DNA of 24,744 nt from DATBFX01 sp036558305 (lineage in GTDB: Bacteria; Chloroflexota; Chloroflexia; Thermomicrobiales; UBA6265): the NCBI GenBank assembly GCA_036558305.1, contig DATBFX010000356.1, forward strand, positions 1-24,744, given 5' to 3'. Of the stretch, positions 14,232 to 21,766 are shown piece by piece. Below the pieces are notes generated by a model that saw only the letters and a list, made by a program, of their open reading frames with translations, was not told where the DNA came from and did no database searches. The position numbers and the translations under genes were made by a program. Numbering within the stretch: position 1 is the first letter of the stretch; each line of letters begins with the position of its first letter.

Positions 14232-15193
14232 GCGACTCCTCCTGGCGGGTTCACGCGGGCGATGGTGCGCTCGGCCAATTGGCGAATCTCATCGCGGAGT
14301 TCGGGTGGGTGGTGGACGACGAAGGGTTCGTCGAGTGAGACGAGGAGGCGAGCGACCCAGGCGAGGTCCTGGACGACGCAGCGGAGGAGGACGCCGTCCG
14401 GTGTTTCGTCGAGGGTGGCGGTGGTGGGCGGGATGAGTCGTTTCGCCTCGGCGAGGGTCGTGCGGAGGAGGACTTCGACCGGCCAGGCGCCGGGAGCGTG
14501 GGGCAGGGTTTGTTCGAGGTAGGCGAGGGGGTCGAAGTCGGCGGGGCGGGTGAAGGTCTGGTCGCGGAGGTCGGCGGTTTGGATGCGATCGAGGCGGAAG
14601 ATACGGGTGTTCTGGCGAAGATGGCAATAGCCGACGGTGAACCAGCGACCGGTGACGAAGACGACACCGTAGGGGTCGATCTCGCGTTCGGTCTCGCCGC
14701 CGTCCCAGGCGCGGTAGCGGAGGCGGACGCGGCGGCCTTGCTGGGCGCCGGCGCTGAGGGTGACCAGGGTCTCGCTGGTGGGGACGGCGCGGGCCGGTGC
14801 GAGGTCGGTGACGAGGGTGGCCTGGACGGCGCCGACGCGGTCGCGGACGGCAGGCGGGAGGACGCGCTCGATCTTGGCAAGGGCGCCTTCGACGGCCGGG
14901 GCGGCGACGGCGAGACCGAGGCGGCGGGCGGCGAGGAGACCGAGGGTGAGGGCGAGGGCCTCGTCGTCGGTGAACATCAACGGAGGGAGTTTGAACCCGG
15001 GGCGGAGTCTGTAGGCGCCGTGGCGACCGCGCTCGGCTTCGACCGGGATGCCGAGGTCCTGGAGCATCGCCACGTAGCGGCGGACGGTACGCGGGTCGAC
15101 GTCGAGTCGCTCGGCCAATTCCGGCCCGCTGAGGCGTGGGCGCGACTGGAGGAGTTCGAGGGTGGTCAGGACGCGGGTGGTTGGGTGGTACAT
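14228..15193 (-). CDS. WYL-domain transcriptional regulator with DeoR-type HTH
   Basis: The 321-residue protein starts with a winged helix-turn-helix (LSGPELAERLDVDPRTVRRY, 21-40). A linker PPLMFTDDEALALTLGLLAA follows, typical of the YafY/PafC group. The WYL domain (about 140-215) reads RWFTVGYC at 183-190, so the namesake W-Y-L is W-F-T here, and RIFRLDRI follows. WYL proteins sense nucleic acid or nucleotide ligands, often linked to DNA damage or defence. A C-terminal WCX-like region completes it. The start ATG directly abuts a block of 7-base repeats, so no normal Shine-Dalgarno is present. The downstream GNAT gene overlaps by four bases. Confidence 0.88.
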   Translation of the reverse strand: MYHPTTRVLTTLELLQSRPRLSGPELAERLDVDPRTVRRYVAMLQDLGIPVEAERGRHGAYRLRPGFKLPPLMFTDDEALALTLGLLAARRLGLAVAAPAVEGALAKIERVLPPAVRDRVGAVQATLVTDLAPARAVPTSETLVTLSAGAQQGRRVRLRYRAWDGGETEREIDPYGVVFVTGRWFTVGYCHLRQNTRIFRLDRIQTADLRDQTFTRPADFDPLAYLEQTLPHAPGAWPVEVLLRTTLAEAKRLIPPTTATLDETPDGVLLRCVVQDLAWVARLLVSLDEPFVVHHPPELRDEIRQLAERTIARVNPPGGVA

Positions 15194-15228
15194 CGAGGTC
15201 CGAGGTCCGACCTTCGAGCTTCGAGTTT
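15194..15228. repeat. 7-base tandem repeat at the start codon of the WYL gene
   Basis: Five head-to-tail heptamers, CGAGGTC CGAGGTC CGACCTT CGAGCTT CGAGTTT, begin on the base next to the WYL gene's ATG and occupy its whole leader position. The last three are related to the CGAGCTT array at 5058-5078. Confidence 0.8.
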
Positions 15229-15254
15229 GCGACTGCCGAATCAGGGCCGATTAT
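15227..15254 (+). promoter_or_regulatory. Possible promoter of the cysteine hydrolase gene
   Basis: TTGCGA (15227-15232) and GATTAT (15249-15254), spaced 16 bases apart, match sigma70 boxes at four of six positions each. The -35 begins at the end of the heptamer array. Transcription would start about 60 bases before the ATG at 15319. Confidence 0.3.
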
Positions 15255-15318
15255 GGCCGGTATTGGTGGTAGGCTCAAGATGGATGATTGGCGAGTAGGG
15301 AGAGAAGGAACGGTCACG

Positions 15319-15861
15319 ATGGCGAATGGGACGGCGGTGCTGGTGATCGACGTGCAGGTGGCGATGTTCGACGCGGATCCGTTGCCGTTTCGGCACGAGG
15401 AGGTGCTGGGGAACATCCGGATGGTGATCGAGAAGGCACGGGCGGCGCGGACGCCGGTGATCTTCGTGCAGCACGACCACGCGACGTACGAACCGATGAA
15501 GCGGGATACGCCGGGGTGGCAGATCCATCCGGCGGTGGCGCCGCTGCCGGGCGAGCGGATCGTCAACAAGAAGGCGAGCGACAGTTTCTACGGGACGCCG
15601 CTGCGGAGCGAACTCGACGCGCTCGGGGTGACCGACCTGGTCGTTACCGGCATGCAGACGGAGTTGTGCGTCGATGCGACCTGCCGGCGGGCGATCAGTC
15701 TCGACTACGACGTGACGCTCGTCGCCGACGGGCACACGACCTGGGACGGGGACGATCTGACGGCCGCACAGTTGATCGCGCACACCAATGCGGCACTCGC
15801 CAACCTGGCGCATCCGACGCACGGGATCGTGACGAAACCGACGAGCGAGATCGCGTTCTGA
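15319..15861 (+). CDS. Isochorismatase-like cysteine hydrolase
   Basis: The 180-residue protein carries the family's catalytic triad: Asp11 in VLVIDVQ, Lys84 or Lys85 in IVNKKASDSF, and Cys117 in GMQTELCVDAT. Family members hydrolyse amides or N-carbamoyl compounds (nicotinamidase and relatives) or isochorismate. With Cys present a hydrolase of the nicotinamidase type is favoured. The ATG follows GAAGGAA. The length is standard. It is divergent from the WYL regulator and could be under its control. It converges on the HTH gene with only two bases between the stop codons. Confidence 0.9.
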   Translation: MANGTAVLVIDVQVAMFDADPLPFRHEEVLGNIRMVIEKARAARTPVIFVQHDHATYEPMKRDTPGWQIHPAVAPLPGERIVNKKASDSFYGTPLRSELDALGVTDLVVTGMQTELCVDATCRRAISLDYDVTLVADGHTTWDGDDLTAAQLIAHTNAALANLAHPTHGIVTKPTSEIAF

Positions 15862-15863
15862 CG

Positions 15864-16484
15864 CTAGGCGACGATCGGGGAATCGAGGTCGTCGGGCGGC
15901 GCCCAGGTCGGGCCTTCCAGCTCGCGGGCGACGATGCGTAGCCGTTCGATGGTGCGGGCCGGGACGAAGGGTGAGCCGGTTTCGTCGCGGACGGCGTCGA
16001 GCGTGCCGTCGGCGAGCCAGCGGTCGATGGTGGCGCGGGGGACGTTGAGGCGCTCGGCGGCGCTGGCGGGGCAGAAGAGGTCGTCGGCGGCGTGGGTGCG
16101 GTGGATGGCGGCGGCCAGCAGGCGACCGAGCGAGGTTTGCCAGAACCAGGCGGGGACGCCGAAGTCGGTGGCGGCCAGGGGGCGCAACAAGAGGGCGATG
16201 ACGTCGTCCGCCTGGCGCCGGACGTCGGCGACGACGGCGTCTTCGTTGCCGCGGGCGACGGCGGCGAGGTGGCGCAGGCGGCGGCCGAGCGGGCTGCGGC
16301 GGAGCGCGGCGGTCGAGGGCGAAACGGACGAGCGGCCGAGGTCGGCGCCGAGAGTGGCATAGTACTCGGCGACCAGGCGCAGGACCTGATCGATGGCGGC
16401 CTGGTCGCCGGACGAGATGCCACCGGCGGGGGCGATGGCGACGTCGAGGCAGAAGTCACCGGCTTCGTAGAGTTCCCCGTTCAT
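15864..16484 (-). CDS. Uncharacterised protein with C-terminal excisionase-like HTH
   Basis: The 206-residue protein is not recognised as a whole. The C-terminal part (about 137-185) reads LFCPASAAERLNVPRATIDR, then WLADGTLDAV and TGSPFVPARTIERL, the pattern of an excisionase/MerR-like DNA-binding domain. The first 130 residues are mostly helical and Ala/Leu-rich, with no motif recognised. The ATG at 16484 follows AAGGAG at good spacing; the longer frame upstream has no ribosome site. No phage gene is nearby, so a regulator is likelier than a true excisionase. Confidence 0.7.
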   Translation of the reverse strand: MNGELYEAGDFCLDVAIAPAGGISSGDQAAIDQVLRLVAEYYATLGADLGRSSVSPSTAALRRSPLGRRLRHLAAVARGNEDAVVADVRRQADDVIALLLRPLAATDFGVPAWFWQTSLGRLLAAAIHRTHAADDLFCPASAAERLNVPRATIDRWLADGTLDAVRDETGSPFVPARTIERLRIVARELEGPTWAPPDDLDSPIVA

Positions 16485-16663
16485 TTCCGTCTCCTTATCG
16501 AGCACTGGGTAGCGGACGGCGCGGGGCAGCGGTCTTCGTCTGAGCGTTGCTGCATATGCGCAAGTCTGGTGCCAAGGTGTCACCGGGGTTGCGGTTGACG
16601 AAGGTGAGACCTGTCGCTACGCTCCGGGAAGTGTCCCCGGATCGTTTTGAGGGAGTGGCGACG

Positions 16664-16990
16664 ATGACGGCGAACGCACCCGACCAGACCACACCCGCGG
16701 CCGAGCAACCGACCGGAGAACTGATGTCGGTGAATGAGGCAATCGCGCGGTTCCGTGGCGAGTGGGTCCTGATGAAGGTCACGGAGTACGACGAGGACCA
16801 CTGGCCATCGCAGGGGTATGTGACCGCACATTCTCCAGATCGCGATGCGATTTCCGAGGCGTTGGCGCTGGAGCCGCCGCGCGGGATGCTTCCGCCCGAT
16901 GCCCCGCGGCTGCGGTTTTACATTTTTCTCGCCTATCCGCGGGCGCGATCGCTGGCAGAATACCACGCCATGTTGGACGGTCAGGAATGA
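16664..16990 (+). CDS. Small conserved hypothetical protein
   Basis: The 108-residue protein has a polar N-terminal 20 residues, then SVNEAIARFRGEWVLMKVTE, YDEDHWPSQGYVTAHSPD and RLRFYIFLAYPRARSLAEY. I recall such proteins from Chloroflexota and cyanobacteria sitting next to retropepsin-like genes, but no function is known to me. The ATG follows GAGGGAG. The next gene begins 18 bases after its stop, so the two likely form an operon and perhaps a functional pair. Confidence 0.7.
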   Translation: MTANAPDQTTPAAEQPTGELMSVNEAIARFRGEWVLMKVTEYDEDHWPSQGYVTAHSPDRDAISEALALEPPRGMLPPDAPRLRFYIFLAYPRARSLAEYHAMLDGQE

Positions 16991-17008
16991 CCCGCAGTCT
17001 CGCGCTCC

Positions 17009-17401
17009 ATGCCTGAGTCCGATCGCGAGTTCTCGTTTCGCCTGCAACACCGGATGGACGGCACCGGGGGCGATCGGCCACACGTTATCTTGCTCGGAGC
17101 CGGACCAGATTTCGCTTTAGAAATGCTGCCGAATTTGTTCACTCCGCGATCGACCATCGGCCGTCGCACATTGGGCGATCTCAAACGCCACGGCTTGCTG
17201 CCGGAAGAGCACGGGGAGCGAATCGTGCTGCGCGATCTCTCGATCGCCGGTTGGCGCGTTCCCGACATCGAGGTCAGCGTGGGGACCGCCGCATCCCTGC
17301 TTCGGGTCGACGGCATCCTCGGCTTCGACTTGTTTGAGCGATTCGGCGAAATCCGGTTCAACCCTCGCACGTTCGTGATGACGCTCGTCCGCGACGCTTG
17401 A
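17009..17401 (+). CDS. Retropepsin-like aspartic protease fold protein, possibly inactive
   Basis: The C-terminal half of this 130-residue protein, LLRVDGILGFDLFERFGEI followed by RFNPRTFVMTL, matches the end of small bacterial retropepsin-like proteins, where GILG precedes the last helix. In those proteins the catalytic DTGA lies near the N-terminus. Here the equivalent stretch reads HVILLGAGPDFALEMLP (25-41) and no Asp-Thr/Ser-Gly is present, so catalysis is doubtful. The start ATG at 17009 gives a complete small domain. The gene follows its probable partner by 18 bases. Confidence 0.5.
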   Translation: MPESDREFSFRLQHRMDGTGGDRPHVILLGAGPDFALEMLPNLFTPRSTIGRRTLGDLKRHGLLPEEHGERIVLRDLSIAGWRVPDIEVSVGTAASLLRVDGILGFDLFERFGEIRFNPRTFVMTLVRDA

Positions 17402-17575
17402 TGCCAAATGTTTCGCCCTGCCGCGTGGAGTACCGTGGCACGTGCCGCGAACAGGACGAGTTTCCCGCCGCATTTGGATGGGGACTGATTTAGGCTGGGA
17501 GGTGTTCCGCCGGGAGCGAGGTGCGACGACCCCAACGCGTCGGGGGGATCGTCCGCAAGGTCTGGGGGATTGGGT

Positions 17576-18358
17576 GTGGCCGAGCGCGTCGCCAACGGGT
17601 TCCGGTGCCGGCGGTGTGGGAGCGGGGTCGCTCCCGGCGATCGGTTTTGTCCGGGGTGCGGGGTCAACCTGATCGGTCAGGTCCACCGGACGTTGGCGAG
17701 GGCCAGGCATTGTCCCGCGTGCGGTCAGCCGTGCTCGCGTCGGGCGAGATTTTGCAACGGTTGTGGTCGCCCCGTGTTGGGCCGGCGGCGGTCGCCGTGG
17801 CGTTTGTTTGGGGCGATCGGTGCGGTCGTGGTGGCGTTTGTCGTCGTGGCGGGCAGCCTGTCGAATTCGCGGCCGAAGGACGCGGCGGCCGACCAGACGA
17901 CGGCGAGGCAGGCCGCGGCCACACCGGCAGCGACGCCGTTGCCGAAGACCGACGAGTGGAAGGCGGGGTACCCGCGGCTCGACGACGCGCGGGAGATCGC
18001 GGTGCGGCCGTGGAATCGGATGGGGGAGCGGCTGGCGTTCCGCGGCACGATCGTCTGGATTCGCGTCGCCCGTCCCGACGAGACGATTCCGCTGGGAGAC
18101 GAGGGGGACCGTGGCTACGCGGCGGAGCTGGAGGTGGCGGTCGAGACGCCGGATCAGGGCTATGAGATCCTGATCGTCGGCTACGACGACGACACGGTGG
18201 GGATGTTCGACGGGACGATGGTGCGCGTCTACGGCGACCTCGTCGACACGGAGTCGTACGAAGACGACGACGGCGACGAGTTCCCGATTCCCGTGATCGC
18301 GGCCGATCTCGTCGAGGTCGATCCGTTCGACGGGTTGCCGCCGTCAACGGTTGGGTAA
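17576..18358 (+). CDS. Double zinc-ribbon, single-pass membrane protein
   Basis: The 260-residue protein has two zinc ribbons: C11-x2-C14 with C25-x2-C28, and C46-x2-C49 with C60-x2-C63. A basic stretch and one membrane helix follow (about 74-94, LFGAIGAVVVAFVVVAGSL). The outer part begins with a Ser/Thr/Pro/Ala linker and continues as a beta-rich, strongly acidic domain (FRGTIVWIRVA, YEILIVGYDDDTVGMFDGTM, VRVYGDLVDTE), which looks OB-like. The ribbons probably face the cytoplasm. GTG 17576 is preceded by GGGGG; TTG 17570 is an alternative. The function is unknown. Confidence 0.7.
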   Translation: MAERVANGFRCRRCGSGVAPGDRFCPGCGVNLIGQVHRTLARARHCPACGQPCSRRARFCNGCGRPVLGRRRSPWRLFGAIGAVVVAFVVVAGSLSNSRPKDAAADQTTARQAAATPAATPLPKTDEWKAGYPRLDDAREIAVRPWNRMGERLAFRGTIVWIRVARPDETIPLGDEGDRGYAAELEVAVETPDQGYEILIVGYDDDTVGMFDGTMVRVYGDLVDTESYEDDDGDEFPIPVIAADLVEVDPFDGLPPSTVG

Positions 18359-18361
18359 GGG

Positions 18362-18468
18362 GAGGACTGAGGACTGAGGACTGAGTAGAGTAGTATTGGG
18401 AATCCGCTCGGATCCAATCGGAGCGGTCGAGGATCGTGACCCCACTCAGTCCTCAGTCCTCAGTCCTC
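18362..18468. repeat. Perfect inverted pair of 7-base repeats upstream of the TerC-like gene
   Basis: The left arm 18362-18386 is built on GGACTGA repeated three times. The right arm 18444-18468 is its perfect 25-base complement. The 57-base spacer holds a smaller stem, CCGCTC (18404-18409) with GAGCGG (18421-18426). The pair begins four bases after the stop of the zinc-ribbon gene and ends 18 bases before the TerC-like start. Confidence 0.92.
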
Positions 18469-18486
18469 AGCACTTTGGAGTGTTTC

Positions 18487-19173
18487 GTGCTCGAAGTCGG
18501 GTTTGTGTCCAGTGTGTTGGCGATCATCCTCTACGATCTCGTGCTCTCGGGCGACAACGCGGTCGTGATCGGGATGGCGGCGCGGCGGCTACCGGCGCGG
18601 AGCCGGCGGCGGGCGGTGGTCTTCGGCGGGGCGGCGGCGGTCGGGTTGCGCGTGCTGTTCACCGTGATCGCGGCGTTGGTGCTCGATCCCGACCGCGGCT
18701 TGCCGGTGATCGGGTTGGTCGGGGGGGCGCTGCTGCTCTGGATCGCCTACCGGTTGATCCGGCCGCAGGACCACGAGGCGGAGGTGAGCGAGGCCGATTC
18801 GCTGGCGCAGGCGATCAAGACGATCGTGCTGGCGGACGTGGTGATGAGTCTGGACAACATTCTGGCGGTGGGGGCGACGGCGGAGGGGAATCTCTGGTTG
18901 CTGCTGTTCGGGCTGGCGTTGTCGATCCCGATTCTGCTGCTGGGGAGTAGTCTGGTCGCCCAGATGCTCGAGCGCTTCCCGATTCTGGTGTACATCGGGG
19001 CGATCATCCTCGTCCACACGGCGGTCGAAATGATGGTGGAGGACGAGATCGTCGATACCTTCTACAAGGCGAAGGCGTACGTCATCTGGATCTGCTCCGC
19101 ACTCATCTCCGTCGTGTTCGTCGTGCTCGGGCGGCGGGCGACCGGGCGGGCGACGTTGTCGGCGACCACGTAG
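18487..19173 (+). CDS. TerC/YjbE-family integral membrane protein
   Basis: The 228-residue protein is almost wholly hydrophobic with about seven membrane segments. It carries the two family signatures with conserved Asp: LVLSGDNAVVIGMA (19-32) and VVMSLDNILAVG. The YjbE subgroup of TerC proteins is thought to move metal ions such as manganese or to insert metals into exported proteins. GTG 18487 follows TTGGAG by seven bases; the frame is open to 18436, but the extra residues would be encoded by the repeat arm. No riboswitch-like manganese element was recognised in the leader. Confidence 0.88.
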   Translation: MLEVGFVSSVLAIILYDLVLSGDNAVVIGMAARRLPARSRRRAVVFGGAAAVGLRVLFTVIAALVLDPDRGLPVIGLVGGALLLWIAYRLIRPQDHEAEVSEADSLAQAIKTIVLADVVMSLDNILAVGATAEGNLWLLLFGLALSIPILLLGSSLVAQMLERFPILVYIGAIILVHTAVEMMVEDEIVDTFYKAKAYVIWICSALISVVFVVLGRRATGRATLSATT

Positions 19174-19535
19174 ATCCGCGCCCCCAAGCAGCTTGACCTC
19201 CAATCGCCCCGAGGCGCCAGACTGTCCTAGAGCGAGAAGCGGCAATTCGTCGGCCCGGTCGGGGTCATCGAGACCAAGGGAGATCTACCGAAGCGGGATC
19301 GGCAGAGTCGTACGCCAACCTGAATCTGAAGTGGTTGAGGTCACCCGGCTCGACCGCGCTGGATTGATCGCTGGCGACGGTCTACCTGAATCGGTCCCGC
19401 CGGCCGAAGGGATCCAGACTGTCACCGCACCGCTTCGCCAAGCGTGCCTTCCCGTGGAAGGACGTGCGGGACATCGACGCTCTACCAGGGGCCGGTTCTG
19501 CCCTGCTTCCACCGCGTCGGAGCGGTCAAATCCGG
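19174..19535. other. Gene-free boundary of the toxin-immunity array
   Basis: These 362 bases lie between the TerC-like gene and the last immunity gene. Frames exist on both strands, but none has a ribosome site, a recognisable domain or a plausible start. No insertion-sequence end or tRNA-like attachment site was recognised. It may be eroded cassette material. Confidence 0.4.
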
Positions 19536-20170
19536 CTAATCGATCTTCACACCTCGGATCGGAGTTCCTTCGGGGAGATTCTGTATCTGCTCCCGTATCT
19601 GGCTGGTGAGGGACCACTCTACCTCGAATCGACAACGTCCATGTTCTCGATCGCATCGCGCCCGCCGAGCGCCAGCGGGATCTTGTACCCGACGATCTGG
19701 TTGCGTTTGAGCGGCAGCGCGTGCTGGTTGGCCCACGACCACGCGTCGAACAGTTCGGAGTCAAGGGAGTTGTCCGGGTCGTTCACGAGTTCTACTTCGT
19801 GGAATGCCTGGAACGATCTGTCGATCTCGAACGCTGTCCCGTCCGACGGATCGAGCAAGACCACGAACGGTTCACCGCTCGCGTCGCGTCGTTCGCCGCC
19901 TAGGGCCAACTGCATGCCGCTCCAGGCATACCCGAAGCAGTAGGCCGGTTCCTTGAGCCAGGAGAATCTGCCGCGGGTCATCGCGTCTGCGATCAGAGCG
20001 GATGATTCGCTGTGCAATCGGTAGACGCCCCTATTGAACCCCCTGCCCGCGAACGTGGTCATAAGCTCCCGGAAGCCGCGAACGTCGCCGTGTGGCCACG
20101 GGCGGCGCGGGTCAGGCGCCGGCTCTTCCCCTGGGATCGGACGGAACGCCTGCAGGAATCGCTCGAACAT
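19536..20170 (-). pseudogene. DUF1851/Tdi1-like immunity protein, frameshifted copy
   Basis: From ATG 20170 (Shine-Dalgarno GAGGGG) the frame reads MFERFLQAFRPIPGEE, then WPHGDVRGFRELM, GRGFNRGVYRLH, CFGYAWSGMQLAL, LLLDPSDGTAFEID and IPLALGGRDAIENMDVVD. It then falls out of frame near 19628-19630. One missing T in GATT(T)CGAG explains it: the paralogue at 21767 has D-F-E-V-E-W at that point, and here FEVEWSLTSQI to GVKID continues in the next frame to the TAG at 19536. The family, as I recall, neutralises nuclease toxins. Without the shift it would be 211 residues, equal to the intact copies. It follows a toxin tail remnant by eight bases. A sequencing error is also possible. Confidence 0.7.
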
Positions 20171-20253
20171 CGCACCCCTCACGGTCCCGAGATGTAGACG
20201 CCAAGGACGGGCGTGCCTTCGGGCAGATCCTTGATGCAGCCATGAATCTGGGC
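20171..20253. repeat. Near-identical toxin-tail/leader segment, copy A
   Basis: This 83-base segment matches 22403-22485 without gaps and with three differences. It covers the leader of the immunity gene and the last codons of the toxin. Identity drops off abruptly toward the toxin body. Confidence 0.85.
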
Positions 20254-20402
20254 ACCGAGGCTCATGTTGACGCTGCCGTCCAGGTACCAGAAGTTCTCCG
20301 GCAAGTCCTGCCCGTGCCTCGGAACAGCGCACCTCGCTTGATTTCGACACGTTCGCATGCGGCTGGACCAATGATCTTCGAGGAGACGTTACGAAATGCC
20401 AT
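20179..20402 (-). pseudogene. Remnant C-terminus of an HNH-type toxin
   Basis: The last 42 codons (DLPENFWYLDGSVNMSLGAQ, then IHGCIKDLPEGTPVLGVYIS and GP, stop at 20179) align with the end of the toxin at 21070, which has NMWFLDPAVNTSFGAQ and DGTPVIGVYLT. Upstream codons from ATG 20402 (MAFRNVSSKI to FRGTGR) join only if one G is restored in AGG(G)AC near 20307. The catalytic His-x-Asp-His of the homologue is not present in the matching stretch. The remnant therefore looks dead, with no N-terminal part left. Its TGA overlaps the Shine-Dalgarno of the immunity gene that follows. Confidence 0.6.
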
Positions 20403-20422
20403 GTTGAGGATCTTGATTTCAA

Positions 20423-21061
20423 TCAAATCCGAAGGCTGTTGATCGGCACTCCATTTGGTAGGCCCCTTACCGCGCGGCGTAGCTGGGCGTTGAGGCGCCA
20501 GTAGACTTCAATGTCCGTGATTTCGCAGTTCTCGAGCAGCATGTTATTGCCGCCGAGAAAGAGGGGCACACTGTATCCAACGCACACGTCCCGGGACAAC
20601 GGTAAGCTCCGTCGATTTTCTCTCGCCCATCGTTCGAAGAGACCGGGATTCAGTGAGTCATTCGGCGAGTCGACTAGTTCCACATCGTGAAAGGCCACAA
20701 AGGTACAATCAATCTCGAATGCCTCTCCGGTCGCGGGATCAAGGAGCAAGATCAGTGGCTCTCCTTCATCCCGACGATCGCTGTCCAAAGCGTACTGGCA
20801 ACCCAACCAATCGTACCCAAAACAATACGCGTTCATTGCGTTCTCCGGGAATGCTTCCGCGACTAGCCGATCCGCCACGGCTCCCGATTCTTGTCCGTGC
20901 AAACGATATAGGCCATTATTGAACGACCGGCCCGAGAACTCGTCCATCAAGTCGGTAAATCCTCGCACAGTGCCGTGTGGCCATTGCCAACGGATCTCTG
21001 GTCGCTGCCAGTCCGGCGCCACCGCAACCGGGCTGTACCTCTCTAGAAACCGCTCGAACAT
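20423..21061 (-). CDS. DUF1851/Tdi1-like immunity protein, intact copy 2
   Basis: The 212-residue protein shares with its two paralogues MFERFLERY, WPHGTVRGFTDLM, GRSFNNGLYRLH, YCFGYDWLGCQYALD, LLLDPATGEAFEID, AFHDVELVDSP, PLFLGGNNMLLENCEI and EVYWRLNAQL. I assign it, by recollection of such motifs, to the immunity group that includes Tdi1, which protects against secreted DNases. It starts eight bases after the HNH-type toxin's stop, and the Shine-Dalgarno TGAGGTGA contains that stop. Tight coupling to the nuclease module strongly suggests it neutralises that toxin. It is the most diverged of the three copies. Confidence 0.75.
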   Translation of the reverse strand: MFERFLERYSPVAVAPDWQRPEIRWQWPHGTVRGFTDLMDEFSGRSFNNGLYRLHGQESGAVADRLVAEAFPENAMNAYCFGYDWLGCQYALDSDRRDEGEPLILLLDPATGEAFEIDCTFVAFHDVELVDSPNDSLNPGLFERWARENRRSLPLSRDVCVGYSVPLFLGGNNMLLENCEITDIEVYWRLNAQLRRAVRGLPNGVPINSLRI

Positions 21062-21069
21062 GTGTCACC

Positions 21070-21702
21070 TCAGGTTAGGTAGACGCCGATGACGGGCGTC
21101 CCGTCGGGATAACAGCGAATCTGGTTGTTGACTTGGGCGCCGAAGCTCGTGTTCACCGCCGGATCCAGGAACCACATGTTCGCGAAGACATCGAGCCCGC
21201 CGAGCTGCAGATCGACAAGGTGATCGACGTGGCACTTCGGTTCGGGGTTCTTGCATTGTTTCCGGTACTTACGCGTCGTGTCGCCTCTCTGCGGATTCTT
21301 CGTGACCCGCAACTCCCCGCGCTTGCCCGCCTCGTTCAGCTCCGCTACCTTGACCTTCGCTTGGAACTTCTGCCACGGCGTCCAGTCCTCGTCCAGGTGT
21401 AGGTAGATAATAACGCCGTCCTGGTACGTGTAGTCGGTGCCGTCATCTGGCGGGCAGTCGTCCTCGCCGCCGCACTCGTCCGGCTTCGGCCCGAAGTACG
21501 GCACCCAGCCTTCGCCGGTCCAGACCAAATCGTCGCACGGGTCGTCCTGTGGCTGGGTGGCCGTGCCGACGGACGTTAGGAGCGTTCTGACCTCGGCCAC
21601 GTGCCCGGCCCGCGCCACCCATGTGACGCCGGCCTCGACGTAGCCGGTGAGCTTCGACCGTCGGCACTCCGCATCAGGACGCATACGGTCGTTGACAAGC
21701 AA
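21070..21702 (-). CDS. Orphan polymorphic-toxin module with HNH-type nuclease tip
   Basis: The frame (about 210 residues) has two parts. Residues 20-73 (GYVEAGVTWVARAGHVAEV to WVPYFGPKP) copy the pre-toxin module of the large toxin at the window's right edge. The tip carries CHVDHLVDLQLGG (157-169), N175 in FANMWFLD, N184 and a GAQ at 188-190. This H-x-D-H plus two Asn pattern is the betabetaalpha-metal (HNH) nuclease core. No signal, secretion or repeat domain precedes it. The frame is closed by a TGA at 21730-21732 and the start (TTG 21702 or ATG 21684) has no ribosome site. It is thus an N-terminally truncated orphan cassette, useful mainly as a recombination donor. The cognate immunity gene follows by eight bases. 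Confidence 0.65.
   Translation of the reverse strand: MLVNDRMRPDAECRRSKLTGYVEAGVTWVARAGHVAEVRTLLTSVGTATQPQDDPCDDLVWTGEGWVPYFGPKPDECGGEDDCPPDDGTDYTYQDGVIIYLHLDEDWTPWQKFQAKVKVAELNEAGKRGELRVTKNPQRGDTTRKYRKQCKNPEPKCHVDHLVDLQLGGLDVFANMWFLDPAVNTSFGAQVNNQIRCYPDGTPVIGVYLT
21482..21656. repeat. Pre-toxin direct repeat, copy A
   Basis: These 175 bases align without gaps to 24390-24564 in the same orientation at roughly 85 per cent identity by eye. They encode the pre-toxin module ending GPKP. Sequence on the toxin-tip side becomes unrelated at once. Confidence 0.8.
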
Positions 21703-21766
21703 GATGAACCGGCATTCACCGAGTCCGGCTCAACATCGTTCTCGAATTCGGCGAGTTCGATGCCCT

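Noticed and set aside
15864..16484. Phage or integrative-element excisionase
   Set aside because: The HTH resembles excisionases, but no integrase, attachment site or phage gene is near and the protein is too long.
18436..18486. Upstream start for the TerC-like gene
   Set aside because: These codons are part of the heptamer repeat arm. GTG 18487 has a ribosome site and starts a normal TerC N-terminus.
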